A DNA stretch of 64,000 bases from Xenoacremonium recifei (taxonomy: Eukaryota; Ascomycota; Sordariomycetes; Hypocreales; Nectriaceae): contig WOFQ01000085.1 of NCBI GenBank assembly GCA_012184525.1, positions 1 through 64,000 of the forward strand, read 5' to 3'. The position numbers and the translations under genes were made by a program. The notes below the pieces were generated by a model, which saw only the letters and a program-made list of their open reading frames with translations, was not told where the DNA came from and did not search any database. How positions within the stretch are numbered: position 1 is the stretch's first letter; each line of letters begins with the position of its first letter. Positions 47,358 through 58,282 of the stretch are shown one piece after another.

Positions 47358-47822
47358 TCTGTGAAGTCTCGACTCCGTTCTCAAAGAATACTCTGTGCCT
47401 TGACAGCATTGCTCGGAAACCCGACAACCTTTTATGCATAAAGTCTCACGGTTTTAACCGGGGATAACTCTTTAAACCAGCGCGCATGGTAATTGAAGCA
47501 TCACCGCGACCATTAAATCCGGCGACGCATTGTCGATTATTAAGTGAGGGATACAATAGGCGCCGAGAATCGGGAACAGCGTCGAGTCATACCCCAAGGA
47601 TCACACCCCCACTAAGGGCTCAAGTCAGAATGTTTCGGAGCAATACTTCTCCGACCCACTGTTTATGAGCCATTAATTGACGAGGCCTGAGGACTCAGCA
47701 AAAGCAGCTTATTGAAAGAGTCCTCGCATCCCAGGAGTCCTGACAACTCAGACCTGAGACTTGTTCCGTCTGACTTCCATTGCGGACATCGTTTTTTTTT
47801 AATCTTCTTCAACTTCATCAAC
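47358..47822. other. Divergent spacer, GST to DUF1993 gene
   Basis: A short promoter-bearing region between divergent genes. A run of eight T residues lies at about 47792-47799, just before the DUF1993 start. Confidence 0.35.
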
Positions 47823-48344
47823 ATGGTTTTCACCTTGTACGATGCCACCATATTGGAGGCGAAACTGGCGCTAGCCACCCTAGACCACATCCTCACCGAA
47901 GCTGAAAAGCATCCTAACTCGGATAATTTTCCTTCAGCACGGTTGTATGAGGATATGAAACCTTTGACATTCCAAGTCCACGCAGCTACAAGATTCTCGG
48001 AAAAAGTGCTTGCCAGGTTATCGGGAAGAGCTGCGATCGAATACAATGATGACCTTAGCTCTTATGCAGACATGCATGCCCGGATCAAAAAGGCGCTTAC
48101 CGATCTTCAGAATGCTGATAAGGAATATATCAACGAACATGGAGAGGAAGTTGCGATTACGGACTTGCCATCGGTTGGTATGATGGAGCTGAGTGGCAAG
48201 CAGTTTGCTCTAGGCGCGGCGATCCCAAATATTAACTTCCATGTAAACATGGCCTATGCTATCTTGAGGAAGGAGGGAGTTCCATTGGGAAAGAAGGACT
48301 ATATAATGAGGTTTGTTGGCGAACACATCTTTAAGTCTACTTGA
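47823..48344 (+). CDS. DUF1993-family protein
   Basis: A single-exon 173-aa soluble protein matching the DUF1993 family, which is DinB-like and of unknown function. The ATG at 47823 is chosen because the family starts with a short hydrophobic strand and an Asp (VFTLYDATILEAKLALATLD). Conserved blocks are RLYEDMKPLTFQVHAATRFS, SYADMHARIKKALTDL and FALGAAIPNINFHVNMAYAI, with the HVNMAYAILRKEGVPLGKKDY end that marks the fungal members. Histidines at several of these positions could form a metal site, as in DinB-fold thiol transferases; this is an inference. It is near the GST and a 2OG oxygenase. Confidence 0.85.
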   Translation: MVFTLYDATILEAKLALATLDHILTEAEKHPNSDNFPSARLYEDMKPLTFQVHAATRFSEKVLARLSGRAAIEYNDDLSSYADMHARIKKALTDLQNADKEYINEHGEEVAITDLPSVGMMELSGKQFALGAAIPNINFHVNMAYAILRKEGVPLGKKDYIMRFVGEHIFKST

Positions 48345-49138
48345 AAAAAATCAAGTGATCTTTATTGATTTCGTTTACTTCTACCTGACACGCATGGGAC
48401 TCAATTTGGAAATGTCGCCGCTATCATAAGGGCTATTGTGATCGAATGCTCAGAAATAACGGCGAATTTGCATCTTGTAGTGAGCTGAATTAGCGTAAGA
48501 ATCACAAGGCGTTTGAGCATAATGATGAGACTTCCTTGAACTGGTATATCTTCTCTTCTACAGACGCATCCGTAGAATTTCCTTCCGAAGGGGGGTTTTC
48601 CATTCTATGTCGATTGGACTTTTAGATATCATCGGATAACTGCCACAGGAGGCAGAGGCATTCATCGACGCCGTCCGTGATACTCAGCATTCGTTCATCC
48701 AATCGCCCGCACTCTGGCATACCTCCGGGGTAGGTGGGGTGCGCTCCGGGCTTCCCCGCAGATAGCCGCCATTGAAGACGAGGAGAAATCCGTGGTGAGT
48801 TTACTATCTCACTATCCGGACCACCTCATTTTTACTATCCGGACCTCCCACGTGATGTCCACGGCGAATCAAGACCAGATCCCATCGACTTCTAAGTTGG
48901 TATTGCCATCATACGCAATACAGCAATCTACTAGTCAGTTACGGGCAGCCCGGATAGGTCATGTAGATGCAACACTTTGTACTGGTGATAGCATGCTGAG
49001 ATGGAGATCCCCGCTGGGGAAAGTATCTCTGGCGGATGTTTAAAAAGGTACTCACTGCCCGTCATACATTAGGCATTGGTGCAGCCATCAGCTTCATCAG
49101 CTCCACTAAATTCATCCGGGATTCATAACCATATCGAA
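48345..49138 (+). promoter_or_regulatory. Upstream region of dioxygenase 3, with a paired direct repeat
   Basis: No gene is supported. Two near-identical copies of ACTATCCGGACCNCC lie at 48811-48825 and 48834-48848, both on the plus strand with a 23-bp period, followed by a CACGTG palindrome at 48849-48854. The arrangement resembles a tandem operator; no factor is assigned. Confidence 0.4.
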
Positions 49139-50295
49139 ATGGCTACAACTGCTAAGGCAAGAAGTACAGAAACTAGTCTCCCCATTGGCAGACACTAACA
49201 AGACGCAGTCAAACTTTGAAATCCCTCTTGTGGATTTCTCCAAATATCTGCATGGAACTCTAGCAGAAAAGAAACAATGTGTCGCGGAGATAATGCAGGG
49301 ATTTACAACCTCTGGATTTCTTTATCTTCAGAAGACTGGTGTCTCACCTAGTAATGCATATGAATGGAGTGCAAAGTTCTTTGCCTTGCCTTTGGAGGAA
49401 AAGGAGAAATACCCAAACACTGACAGAAGTGCGAATCGGGGTTATTCGGGCTTCGGCACCGAGAAAGCAACCAACATTGATCCAAATGACCCAAACGGTA
49501 TCGCCAAATTACGTGACGCTATTCCCGATATCAAGGAGAGTTTCGAGATTGGTAGTGACCCAGGTCGTTATCCGCCCAAGCCGTATGTAAACAGATACAC
49601 AGGCGCTTTGCCGGGGTTTGGCGAAGCCATGGAGACATTCTTTGGGCAATGCGACGAGCTACATCACGAGCTCATGAGTGCTATTGCAGAGGGCCTTGGG
49701 TTAAGCAAGGACTTCTTTCGACGAGAGATCACTCAAGGCGACCACGTTCTGCGCCTTCTTCATTACCCTGCCGTCCCCAAGAAAGTACTCGACCAAGAAG
49801 AAGCAGTGCGTATTGGTCCTCATACCGATTTCGGGACGGTGACTCTTCTCTTTCAAGATAGCAGTGGAGGGCTTCAGGTGCAGACTCCTGACGGTTCATA
49901 TGTTGATATAACTCCTATCGAGGATGCCGTCGTCATTAATGCGGGTTCGTTAAACCTAATCCTTACGGTTAACTCATACAAGGCTGACCTAATTCAGGTG
50001 ATTTGCTCCAAATTTGGTCCAACGACGTGATCAAGTCGACTTACCATCGGGTTGTTTCTCCTCCAAACTCTTTAACAACAGATGACGGCAATCTTTCCGC
50101 GAGGTACTCCATTGCGGTATGTATCAGCTTCATTGTACGAGTATGTCTTGCTAAGCCCCTTAGTATTTTGCGCATCCCGATCATGACAAAGTCGTCAATG
50201 CACTTGAGACCTGTTGCGACGACAAGAACCCGAAGAAGTATCCTCCTACAATGCCGGGTGAGTGGATGGTGAAGAGACTTCAAGCAACATATTGA
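49139..50295 (+). CDS. 2OG-Fe(II) dioxygenase, isopenicillin-N-synthase-like (copy 3)
   Basis: A soluble non-haem iron oxygenase. The body is certain: exons 49192-49944, 49998-50116 and 50164-50295. The start is not. The conserved N-terminus (FEIPLVDFSKYLHGTL) has no in-frame ATG back to a stop at 49107. The only nearby ATG (49139) joins if a 28-nt stretch (49164-49191, GTACAG..TTGGCAG) is spliced; otherwise it is frameshifted. With that join the protein is 342 aa. Iron ligands are His219 and Asp221 (GPHTDFGTVTLLFQD) and His276 (STYHRVVSPP); RYSIAYFAHPD gives the 2OG-binding Arg-x-Ser. SFEIGSDP and the GDLLQIWSND block are typical of the thymine-dioxygenase-like fungal branch. It is not closely similar to the copies at 16-21 kb. 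Confidence 0.82.
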
Positions 50296-50873
50296 GGCGG
50301 TTTCATCATGTATGTGGAACTTAAGTACCACAATACTTTATTGTGACTTTCAAATAGCAGAAAGTCCACTGGATGTTGGTTATTCGTCAAAATGCCCAAG
50401 GCGGACGCTAGCGGTCAATACGGTTTGAGATGAATAATATGAGTGTTCTGTGTTGTCCTGGCCCCTTGTATTTGTAACAATGCGGGATGAATCATCGTCT
50501 ACGGTGATTAATAAGGCAATATTTAAGAGACTAGTGCTGCTTAGGCTTCAAGAGAAACGTTTTACCGGCTGAGTATATCAACAATCCCCTGCTTATATTT
50601 AAGTCACAGCTGGATCCTACTTAGCTCCCCCACAGATGCTAACTCTACTCTGAATTGATGGCTTTGGCCTTGATGACGATGACGTGTTCTAAATTTCTCT
50701 TTCCGAATGGCGATAGAGAATAGTATGAAGACTTACTAATTGTAACGTTCTTGTCTATATGAAGTGCTATTTGGCTGATCGCGGGTCCATCTTCATCATT
50801 CAATAGGACTGACGGCTACAGGGCCACTATGGTATCTCTATTCTTCGGACTTTTTGACTGGCTGTAACATTTC
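50296..50873. other. Convergent spacer
   Basis: No gene is supported between dioxygenase 3 and the small Cys-rich frame. Confidence 0.35.
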
Positions 50874-51110
50874 TTAAAGATTACATGCAATAATCCCTGT
50901 CTTGGTTTCCTGGCATCCTCGATAACATACGTCGCAGTAGATAGAGTATTCCGATGCACTTGTCGTGCAGCCATCGCATTCCTCACATTGACAAGTAGCT
51001 GGCCATGACTGATCATGAAGACTTCTCGTGGAAGGTATTCTCATCTCTTCGCTGCGTGTAGGTACTGTCGACGCTTTCGTGGTCCAAGAAACTGGAGTTT
51101 TGGGCGACAT
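50874..51110 (-). CDS. Small cysteine-rich hypothetical protein
   Basis: A 78-aa frame from an ATG at 51110. A Ser/Thr-rich, basic N-terminal half without signal peptide is followed by a Cys-rich segment with spacing C-x-C-x2-C-x2-C-x10-C-x2-C-x3-C and one more Cys near the end (CQCEECDGC, then YCDVCYRGC). CxxC pairs suggest a metal-binding site or a small zinc-ribbon-like module. No intron is needed. I do not recognise a named family. It could be a spurious frame, but the regular cysteine spacing argues for a real peptide. Confidence 0.4.
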   Translation of the reverse strand: MSPKTPVSWTTKASTVPTRSEEMRIPSTRSLHDQSWPATCQCEECDGCTTSASEYSIYCDVCYRGCQETKTGIIACNL

Positions 51111-51863
51111 TTCTATTTTTTATAGTGTGGTATCTGTTTAAGCAACGGCAGGAAGTTTTTCAAATTGTCGCTAGATTTGAAGGTTGAACAAAAGAATAGA
51201 AAGAGTTTTGAGTCAAGTCGGAGGGCTCTAGGGATTTTATAGGACTCACCTGTTTGCAAATTAAGTCACGGAGTAGTCTCTCAATCACCAGCTAGCATAT
51301 TACAATAGCAGAACACTGCTCAGTGATCTCACATTTCGCCGGTGAACTGTCGTTAGGACTAATGTTGTGTGATTAGATGTGAGAATTCAAGCCTCGGCCC
51401 TATCTGCCAAATACTTTGACCAAGAGGATCAGGGCCATCTGTATGTTCCTCCTGTTCCTCCTGTTACTCCTATGTCTTAATGATGCTTCATAATGCATGA
51501 AAATTAATGTTTAGTTCTTTAGTTCTTCACCAATCGGGCTACCTCTGTACTGTATTAGCGCAGTATGTAATCCATGGTAGTTTTTCTATATCACTGCGTC
51601 GCAGCGAGGAGAAGCGAAAAGAGATGTATATCCCAAGAAACACTCAAAATGGCTTTCTTAGAATTATACTACTTATGAATTTCGGAGTGTGTCCGCTAGT
51701 AGAAAGAGGGGTTATACATGTCGGTCTTGGGTGAGTTTATGTAGATGTCTCTTTTAAATTGATCGAAGATTCCCACGAGTTGCTGGTGCAAGTCGCCTAA
51801 CTTATGACATGACGTGATAGCCCTCATTATTACCCTGCTTGCCCCTCTGTTTACCGAAAAAGT
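51111..51863. other. Spacer with a short TTCCTCCTG repeat
   Basis: No gene is supported. A small imperfect tandem of TTCCTCCTG units lies at about 51446-51470. Confidence 0.35.
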
Positions 51864-53322
51864 CTACTCTGGCTTGCGCCCATACACGTATCGTACCTTC
51901 ATATAAGAGTGCACTTTGGAGTTCTTGAATGCCTTACGAAGGCGCATAACCCACACTTGGTACTCATCCTTCGGCCGCTGTAGAATATTATTCCAGATGA
52001 AGGAGGTGTAGCCTGAGAAAACGAGTGAGTACGAGATGGACAAGCTGATTTTGGATCTTTTACCTTCCACATCGTTCTCTATAGTTATCTTAAGGTACTC
52101 GCCAACCTGGGAGAGCTTCTTGTCTTTAGGCCAGGCTCCGACAGGAAGCTATTCGAATTGTCAGAGAACAACGACTAACAATGAGGTTTGGCTATACCTT
52201 GTAGTCCGCTGTCGTGATATCGACGAACCCGGCTTCCTTCATAGCACCTGGCTGCAAGTCATGAACAAAGAACTCTCGACCCATAGCCTCACCGCCGCTC
52301 CTATACAGTTCTTCAACTTCGGCTAGAACAGGCTCGAGCTCCAGAGTGCCATCATCACATCGGAATGTCGCATCGAGCTCGACTGATTCAACCCAGCCGC
52401 CCGGAATAGCACACCGGTAGGCTTCTTTAAAAAGAACAGGCCAATCCTTGATCGCCCCAAATAAGTACCGCATATGAATAAAATCGAAGCTATTATCTGT
52501 CCAGGTCCAGTCTAGCGTTGCATCATCAACTTCGAACTGTACGTTTGGAGGTACCCATTGAGGCTGACATGGCGAAAGGTCGGTGCCAATGACTTCGGCT
52601 TTGGGAAACTCATCCGCAAAGTCGCTTTTTCTAGTCAATCAGTGTATCACCATAACATTAGTTTGGGCTCATACATAGCCCATATACCTATGCTGACATC
52701 AGTAAACATGAATAAGAAAGTGTACAGTATGACTGGCCACTTACCGCTTCCCGTACCGATATCCAAAACTTTCTTCAATCTTTTCAGTACTCGGTCAAGA
52801 AGCTAGTGCCTCTGAATCAAGACTATACCTGAACGTTCTTTGATACAGGAGCAAGATGCAGTTTATCGTCTAATAGAACCGTCAAATAATGATGGCTGAG
52901 GTCCTTTTCAGCTCTGGAAATAGTTTCCGGACATTGAAAAGAAGCCGTACGTACGTCATATCAACGGATTTCAATTGTTGTTGATCATTTGGTATGTAGT
53001 ACTCCGTTGGGTAGCGGTCACTGTGATAGGTTCGCCCTCGGATGGTGCGGTAATTGAGAACGCTACTCGCGAGTGATGCAGTAGAGCTTTCGCTACGGAT
53101 GTCATTAGATTCACCGAACATGCACTAACCCTTGATTTTCGAGTTGCCTACTTGTCGGGACCGAGACTCGAATCATCGTCATCATCCTCGGGGCTTGGGT
53201 TAGCTGTTGTAAGCTGGCGCAAGGACTTCTACACCTACTGTTGCTACGGGTTCCTCGGCGGGAATGAGCTCCGCCTGAGGAGGATGAACAGGGGCTGTAG
53301 GTGAAGCGGGCTGATCGGACAT
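51864..53322 (-). CDS. LaeA/UMTA-like SAM-dependent methyltransferase
   Basis: A class I methyltransferase of the fungal LaeA-like (TAM/UMTA) group, whose members act in metabolite tailoring or as regulators. Nine exons fit and stay in frame: 53322-53239, 53186-53152, 53092-52951, 52903-52829, 52772-52745, 52687-52675 (13 nt), 52630-52198, 52148-52064, 52012-51864, giving 347 aa. An acidic, Pro-rich N-terminus (28 residues, then DDDDDSSLGPDN) precedes the region RTYHSDRYPTEYYIPND. Motif I KVLDIGTGSGIWAI is assembled across three exons. AEVIGTDLSPCQPQWVPPNV, FDFIHMRYLFGAI and CAIPGGWVESVELD follow. The C-terminus VWVMRLRKAFKNSKVHSYMK is typical. With so many small exons one boundary may be wrong. 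It is not LaeA itself as far as can be judged. Confidence 0.85.
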
Positions 53323-54293
53323 GGCGGAGTCTTTTGAGAGAATCGCGCTTACCTATGGATGTTTCGAAGAGAGGAGGAAAGGGAGAGGGCAGTGATGAGA
53401 AGAATTGGCGGTAATTGTGATGATATGAGGAAAAAGAGGAGGGGTTCAAATGGCTTCATCGCTTGTAATCCCTGTTTGAACAGCCCAATAGGGACCGTGG
53501 TTGATGGTCTCCACAACGAGAACGGAATGGGAAGGAGGAAGACCTATCTTTAGCCTAAGTATTGTCAATGAAAGCATTTCCTCTCCTTAAATCCAAGGTT
53601 GGCAACCCTAATGCCCATTGTCGATAGGATGTGTCGCATTCACTTAATGGAGGTCACACCTGAATTGGTGGATGCACTGGACCCCACATTCCACGTTGGT
53701 ATGGAAGATCTTACTTGTGATGGGATGTTTTCAATTGTAACAACTTGAACAACCGATTGATCGTCGATCAACGAAGAAATAAGTCAATTAAGCTTTGGTT
53801 TGACATTTAAGCGTCAGCATCAAGTAGCAATGGACTACTACCATGATTCATCGGAATGGGGGGGCTTGAAATCCTCGGCAGAGAGAGTCTTGTCCTCGAC
53901 GCTCAAGCTAAAGTGATACCAGAAGAAGATTGCCTCACCAGTGCTGTTCAAATTCTACGCAAGGAAACTTGGAACCTACTTTGCTTTTCCTTCTCTGTCC
54001 GTCTCGTTCATTGGAACTCGAGGCAGTAATAGAATAAATTTCGTGTGAAAAAGGTATGGAGAATTAGATTCTGAAAATTCTCCTTCTTGCATTTCGAAGA
54101 AAAAGAACGAGACTTCTTGATAAACTCATGGTCATGTCAGTGATTCATATTACTTCATCTTCGGCCAAAAGTATGGCCGGGGCTGCCAACAGACACGATA
54201 AGGCTCCATGACATTGTTTAGATGAACAACACTTTGAAGAAGAGTTCCCAAGAAAGAGGGAAATAGAGTGAGAGATTGGTTGGTACAAGCCAA
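53323..54293. other. Gene-free spacer
   Basis: Nothing recognisable is seen apart from the promoter of the methyltransferase gene on the left. Frames are short and lack motifs. Confidence 0.35.
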
Positions 54294-56024
54294 TCAGATC
54301 TCCACAACGGTCACATTCTCGAAAGACCCTCCGCCAAGATTTGCCAGCAACCCCGCCATCCCTCGAGCAAAACTATCGTCAATGCTTGTAAATGTGATTT
54401 TAGAGGATCCCCCATTTGAAATCAGAGTCGCAGTTAGTTGATACGACTTGACTTCAAGGGAGAGATTATACCAGGTGCTTCCCTGGATCCCCCCAGGATG
54501 CGCTGTGGTGTTCAAAACCACCATCGCATGCGCTTCTCGAGACAGTGTCAAATTTCCAGTGAAGCTATTAATTGCTGCAGTGTAACCTTTGAATGCGTTT
54601 AGCCCATTTATTGGCGCGGAAACTCTTGCGTTGAGACCGACCACGCCGGAATTGCCTGATATCATGACATCTGCACTGATCTTGTAATCTGTCCATCCGG
54701 ATGATCCAACCACAGCTCTGGCATCGACATCACCAACAGGTGCTACTTCATAGGCATTACCAGACGTGGTCCAGTTTCCGCCAAAGTCAATCCATCCTAG
54801 CTGGCCATTCGTAGCAAAGTCGGCCTGGTACGGTAAGACTCCTACTGGAGCTTCTCCGGTGCGCTCAGAGCAGAGTCCCGTGGTGCCTTCACTAGCCGGG
54901 GCGGTATATCGTATACCTCCGTCATGAGGAAGAAGATTGGGGCTGTAATTGGAGTTACAGGCAGCCGATGCGTTATTGACATACCACGGGGATGGTGACC
55001 AATACCATTCTCCAAGACCATAATCCTTGTTAACAAAGACGGCACGATGAAACTCGGGTGCTTGGGTATCGGTTGAAACCCACCAAACGGCGTGGCAACC
55101 CAGTACCAGCTGTTGAGTGGACGGATCCCAGACTGTATAAGGACTTGAGCCGGCGTAAAGCCCATCCGCAGTGACCACACTTGTGCCGACGTCGCTTGAA
55201 TTCCATGCGATACCATCTTGAGACGTTTTGACGTGTACTGGGCAATTAGGCCGGCCGCAGACTTCGTAGCTCATGATGTAGTCTCCGTTTGCCATTTTTG
55301 CCACAGTAGCCATCCCAGGACGATCAGTCTGCGCACTGCTAGCTACGTCGCGGATGACCTCGCCCCAGGTGTCTCCTCCATCTTCAGATACAACGTGAAC
55401 CAGCATCTGGCTATGACTCTCGGCATCTCGCTCATCTGAGAATACGGCGACGAGGCTACCATCGCTGTTCAAGTATAGGAACGGTTCCCAAATACCAGCC
55501 CCAGTAGTGCCACCCTGCTGCCAAGATCCTACCGCGTCCCAAGACTGGCCGTGGTCAAGGGAGCGCCAAGTGAAGAACTCAGTAAATGTTTTGTTATAGG
55601 GAACTAGGTTTCCGACCAACAGTAGAGTACCTGCAGAGTAATTCCCGAGAGTCTTAGGAAATTCGAAGAAAAAAGGCTGCCAGAATCGAGCGCATGGATG
55701 CCCGGGGCCAGTCTGTGTGTCAGTCACGGTCGTCAAGGTTGTCCACGTGTTGCCCCTATCCTCGCTTTGCCGAATAATGAAGTCTCCTGCTGTCCCATTG
55801 GGGGAATCGGTTTCTGGGCCCTCTGTATACCAGTGTTCCCAGGTGGCTAATAATTTCCCATTCTCATCCCCTGCGTGCTTGAGTTCAATGACACGGGCAT
55901 AAACATTGGCCTCATTATCCACTGGAGGATCCCAGAGGTATGATCCATTCGAATCTGCCACAGCTGTGAAGATCACAGTCGATGCGCAAAGGGCGTATAA
56001 TGTGAGAGCATTGAAGCGCCACAT
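54294..56024 (-). CDS. Secreted sialidase-fold (BNR) hydrolase, GH93-like, with C-terminal lectin-like domain
   Basis: A single-exon 576-aa secreted protein with a signal peptide (about 23 residues). Residues around 30-390 form a six-bladed BNR propeller: Asp-box-like repeats are visible as SEDRGNTWTTL, SLDHGQSWDAV and SEDGGDTWGEV. The ARFWQPFFFEFP and GIWEPFLYLNSDGSLVAVFS segments match fungal exo-1,5-alpha-L-arabinanase (GH93)-like proteins rather than true sialidases. The C-terminal 180 residues (from about YQADFATNGQLGWIDFGGNW) look like a concanavalin/laminin-G-type jelly roll, probably carbohydrate-binding. Many N-glycosylation sequons occur. Predicted role: release of arabinose or related sugars from plant pectin. 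Exact substrate is uncertain. Confidence 0.85.
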   Translation of the reverse strand: MWRFNALTLYALCASTVIFTAVADSNGSYLWDPPVDNEANVYARVIELKHAGDENGKLLATWEHWYTEGPETDSPNGTAGDFIIRQSEDRGNTWTTLTTVTDTQTGPGHPCARFWQPFFFEFPKTLGNYSAGTLLLVGNLVPYNKTFTEFFTWRSLDHGQSWDAVGSWQQGGTTGAGIWEPFLYLNSDGSLVAVFSDERDAESHSQMLVHVVSEDGGDTWGEVIRDVASSAQTDRPGMATVAKMANGDYIMSYEVCGRPNCPVHVKTSQDGIAWNSSDVGTSVVTADGLYAGSSPYTVWDPSTQQLVLGCHAVWWVSTDTQAPEFHRAVFVNKDYGLGEWYWSPSPWYVNNASAACNSNYSPNLLPHDGGIRYTAPASEGTTGLCSERTGEAPVGVLPYQADFATNGQLGWIDFGGNWTTSGNAYEVAPVGDVDARAVVGSSGWTDYKISADVMISGNSGVVGLNARVSAPINGLNAFKGYTAAINSFTGNLTLSREAHAMVVLNTTAHPGGIQGSTWYNLSLEVKSYQLTATLISNGGSSKITFTSIDDSFARGMAGLLANLGGGSFENVTVVEI

Positions 56025-56624
56025 GGCTCAGTAGCAATGAATATTGAAGGACAACGATAAGACAAATGTTTCGAGTTCACTTCTGGATGGAGATTTCTAT
56101 TACTGACACAAGCACCCGGTCCGTTTGTTCCTTCATCGGACCCATTTATATTCCGTGGTTTGGCTGTGCTGTCATTTTTCCTCCGCAGGGCGCGGATATC
56201 GCCTCGGTTAAGAAGATGTCGCAAGATGAGGGAGAATCGCGTGCGATCTAAGATTCTGGGTTGCACCTAATTTGCCATATAATGCTCTCCCTATATAATG
56301 GATGATTGAACTCGTGCAACGATCGAGCTAGGATTGCCGGTACAAGGATGGAGCGGGTCCCGTACAGACCATCGTGGTGTTGAAGCACAGCTGCGGGACG
56401 AGAGTCGATGATAGTTCGGATCTCGCCTCCTAATAATTCATGGTGCCATCAGTTGCGATAATTAAACGTTGGGTTCCGTTTCTACATTGGCTTCGCTGGT
56501 TGGTAAATGCTTAATCAGCGAATTATTCTCAAGCCTGAGACGATGGTTGGTGTAGGTCAATCAACTCGGTCATACTAGATTGGTATTGAGGCTGCGTAAT
56601 GACTGCGTTGAGACTGGTGTGCAA
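56025..56624. other. Spacer between the BNR hydrolase and the glycosyltransferase-like gene
   Basis: It holds the upstream region of the BNR hydrolase. A TATATAG-type element (reverse strand) is at about 56293-56299. No gene is supported. Confidence 0.35.
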
Positions 56625-58282
56625 CTATATTGGCCCCTTTCCATCACGGAAAATCTCTTCCCACCAATGCTTCTCAGACTCAACTTTTTGATCTGGGTTT
56701 CTGCACAACTTTTCGAATTCCACTTCTTCCAAACCCGCCTCCACTTTGTGTTTCTCGAAAACTCTGGGTAGTCGCTTCTTGGAGTCAGATTCGGGACCAT
56801 AGTAAATGAGTTTCCCGTTTTGGGCTGGGAGGACTGCCACAGGGCCCTCATTTCCCATCTCTATCCGCAATGCCATCATTTCTCGTAGAAAAGGGAAGAA
56901 CCAGGTCAGATTCCACCACTTGACGCGTCTTTCCTTGACCCCGTGTTTCCAGGCATTATGATGTAATACTGCAGGAATAGCCGTAGTAAAAAAGTCGGCG
57001 TACAATGGCAATTCTTCCCAGGTGGTCGCATTCTGTCTACCTTTCGACACCACGTTATTCAAAGGGATTGGTGCATCAGCTAAGTCTCTTGGGATCTTCT
57101 GAAGCCGCACTGGCGATACGCCGAACTTGGAAGAATAAGTCGCTACCTCCGACTGATTCCCAATGGTGACAAATCGGCCATCATCTTCACCGTAGACAGT
57201 GGGGAGGAAAAGGCCTTGCGAGTAATCCAAGCCAATGTGAAACTCGAACTCTCTTTGTGACAAAGCAACTCCCTCGTTGTTGGGAACTTCCCCTGAGGAG
57301 CTGTGTTGGCTGAGACGCCAACGACGCCAAACTTCCTGCTCGCCGAAAATCTCTCCAAAGACACCCTGATCGCCTTCAAATGGGAGGTTCTGTGCTACTT
57401 TTCTGTCCATTCGTTCTTTAACACGCCGGAAATATTGTCGCATATCTCCGATTGGACCAATAAAACTGCCACTGTTGATGAAGCGAGGGCGAACGTTATG
57501 ATAGTAGTGACCTTCGATATCCGTCTTGGGTCCATATATGTCGGCGGGAAGACTGCTTTCAGGTAATGCATCGCAGTACATCTGAACTCCCTCGTGGACA
57601 GTGGGATAGCATCTTTTCTGTGCACTAATAATGATGCTTTGCTTCATGGGCAAATCTTCGGGAGAGCCCCATTGCTCAGCCAGCCGTTGGTTGGCATATT
57701 GTATGCTCTCATGATATCGATGCAAGAGAACATCCGGCGGTAGCTGTAGCCATACGTCGTAAGCATCGAGGATAAGGATCAAATCATCGTCGTTTAGCCT
57801 ATCTCCATCATTTGTGCCGGATCTCGTGACCTCGTCCATGTATTCCAGCGACCCGGTTATCTTGCCAAGATGGGACGCCCATACACCACCCGCCTCTTTG
57901 GAAAATACTTTATCCCAGTTTACGAGCACTGGAGTAGGGTATCCCAAGGCCATAGCACTCATCACGAGCTTGCATAGGTCAGGGCTGGGATTGTTGGCTG
58001 GGATGACTATCGAGATTCGTCTTTGCCCAGCGACAAGCTCGGTCTGTTTTTGCGAATACGTTGACTCGACAAGGGGCAATAACGCCAGATTATGAGGGGC
58101 TCTCTATTGTTATGTTAGAAAAACAAAGATGTATGGTGGTATGGATGAAAGAATGGTATGTATTTGCTTACCCAGCTTGATACAACGACATACATCCCGG
58201 TGGACAAGAATATGCCAATGGTTAAGAGAAATAATCGAGAGATCCATCGACGTATATAGCGAGCATTGAGCCGAAAAGCCAT
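56625..58282 (-). CDS. Type II membrane glycosyltransferase-like protein
   Basis: Two exons (58282-58172 and 58103-56625; 68-nt intron) give 529 aa. A short basic cytoplasmic tail (RLNARYIRRWISR) and one hydrophobic anchor (LFLLTIGIFLSTGMYVVV) make a Golgi-type signal anchor; the rest is lumenal. The domain resembles the PLOD-type glycosyltransferase region (procollagen-lysine glucosyltransferase-like) found in many fungal proteins: ISIVIPANNP at the start, LILILDAYDVWLQLPPDVLL supplying the Asp-rich metal/nucleotide-sugar motif, SAQKRCYP, and INSGSFIGPIGDMRQYF with FEGDQGVFGEIFGEQ. Donor and acceptor are unknown. It probably modifies secreted or wall glycans. Confidence 0.8.

Noticed and set aside
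52036..52326. A plus-strand frame opposite the methyltransferase.
   Set aside because: It is a shadow of minus-strand coding exons that form a consistent nine-exon gene.
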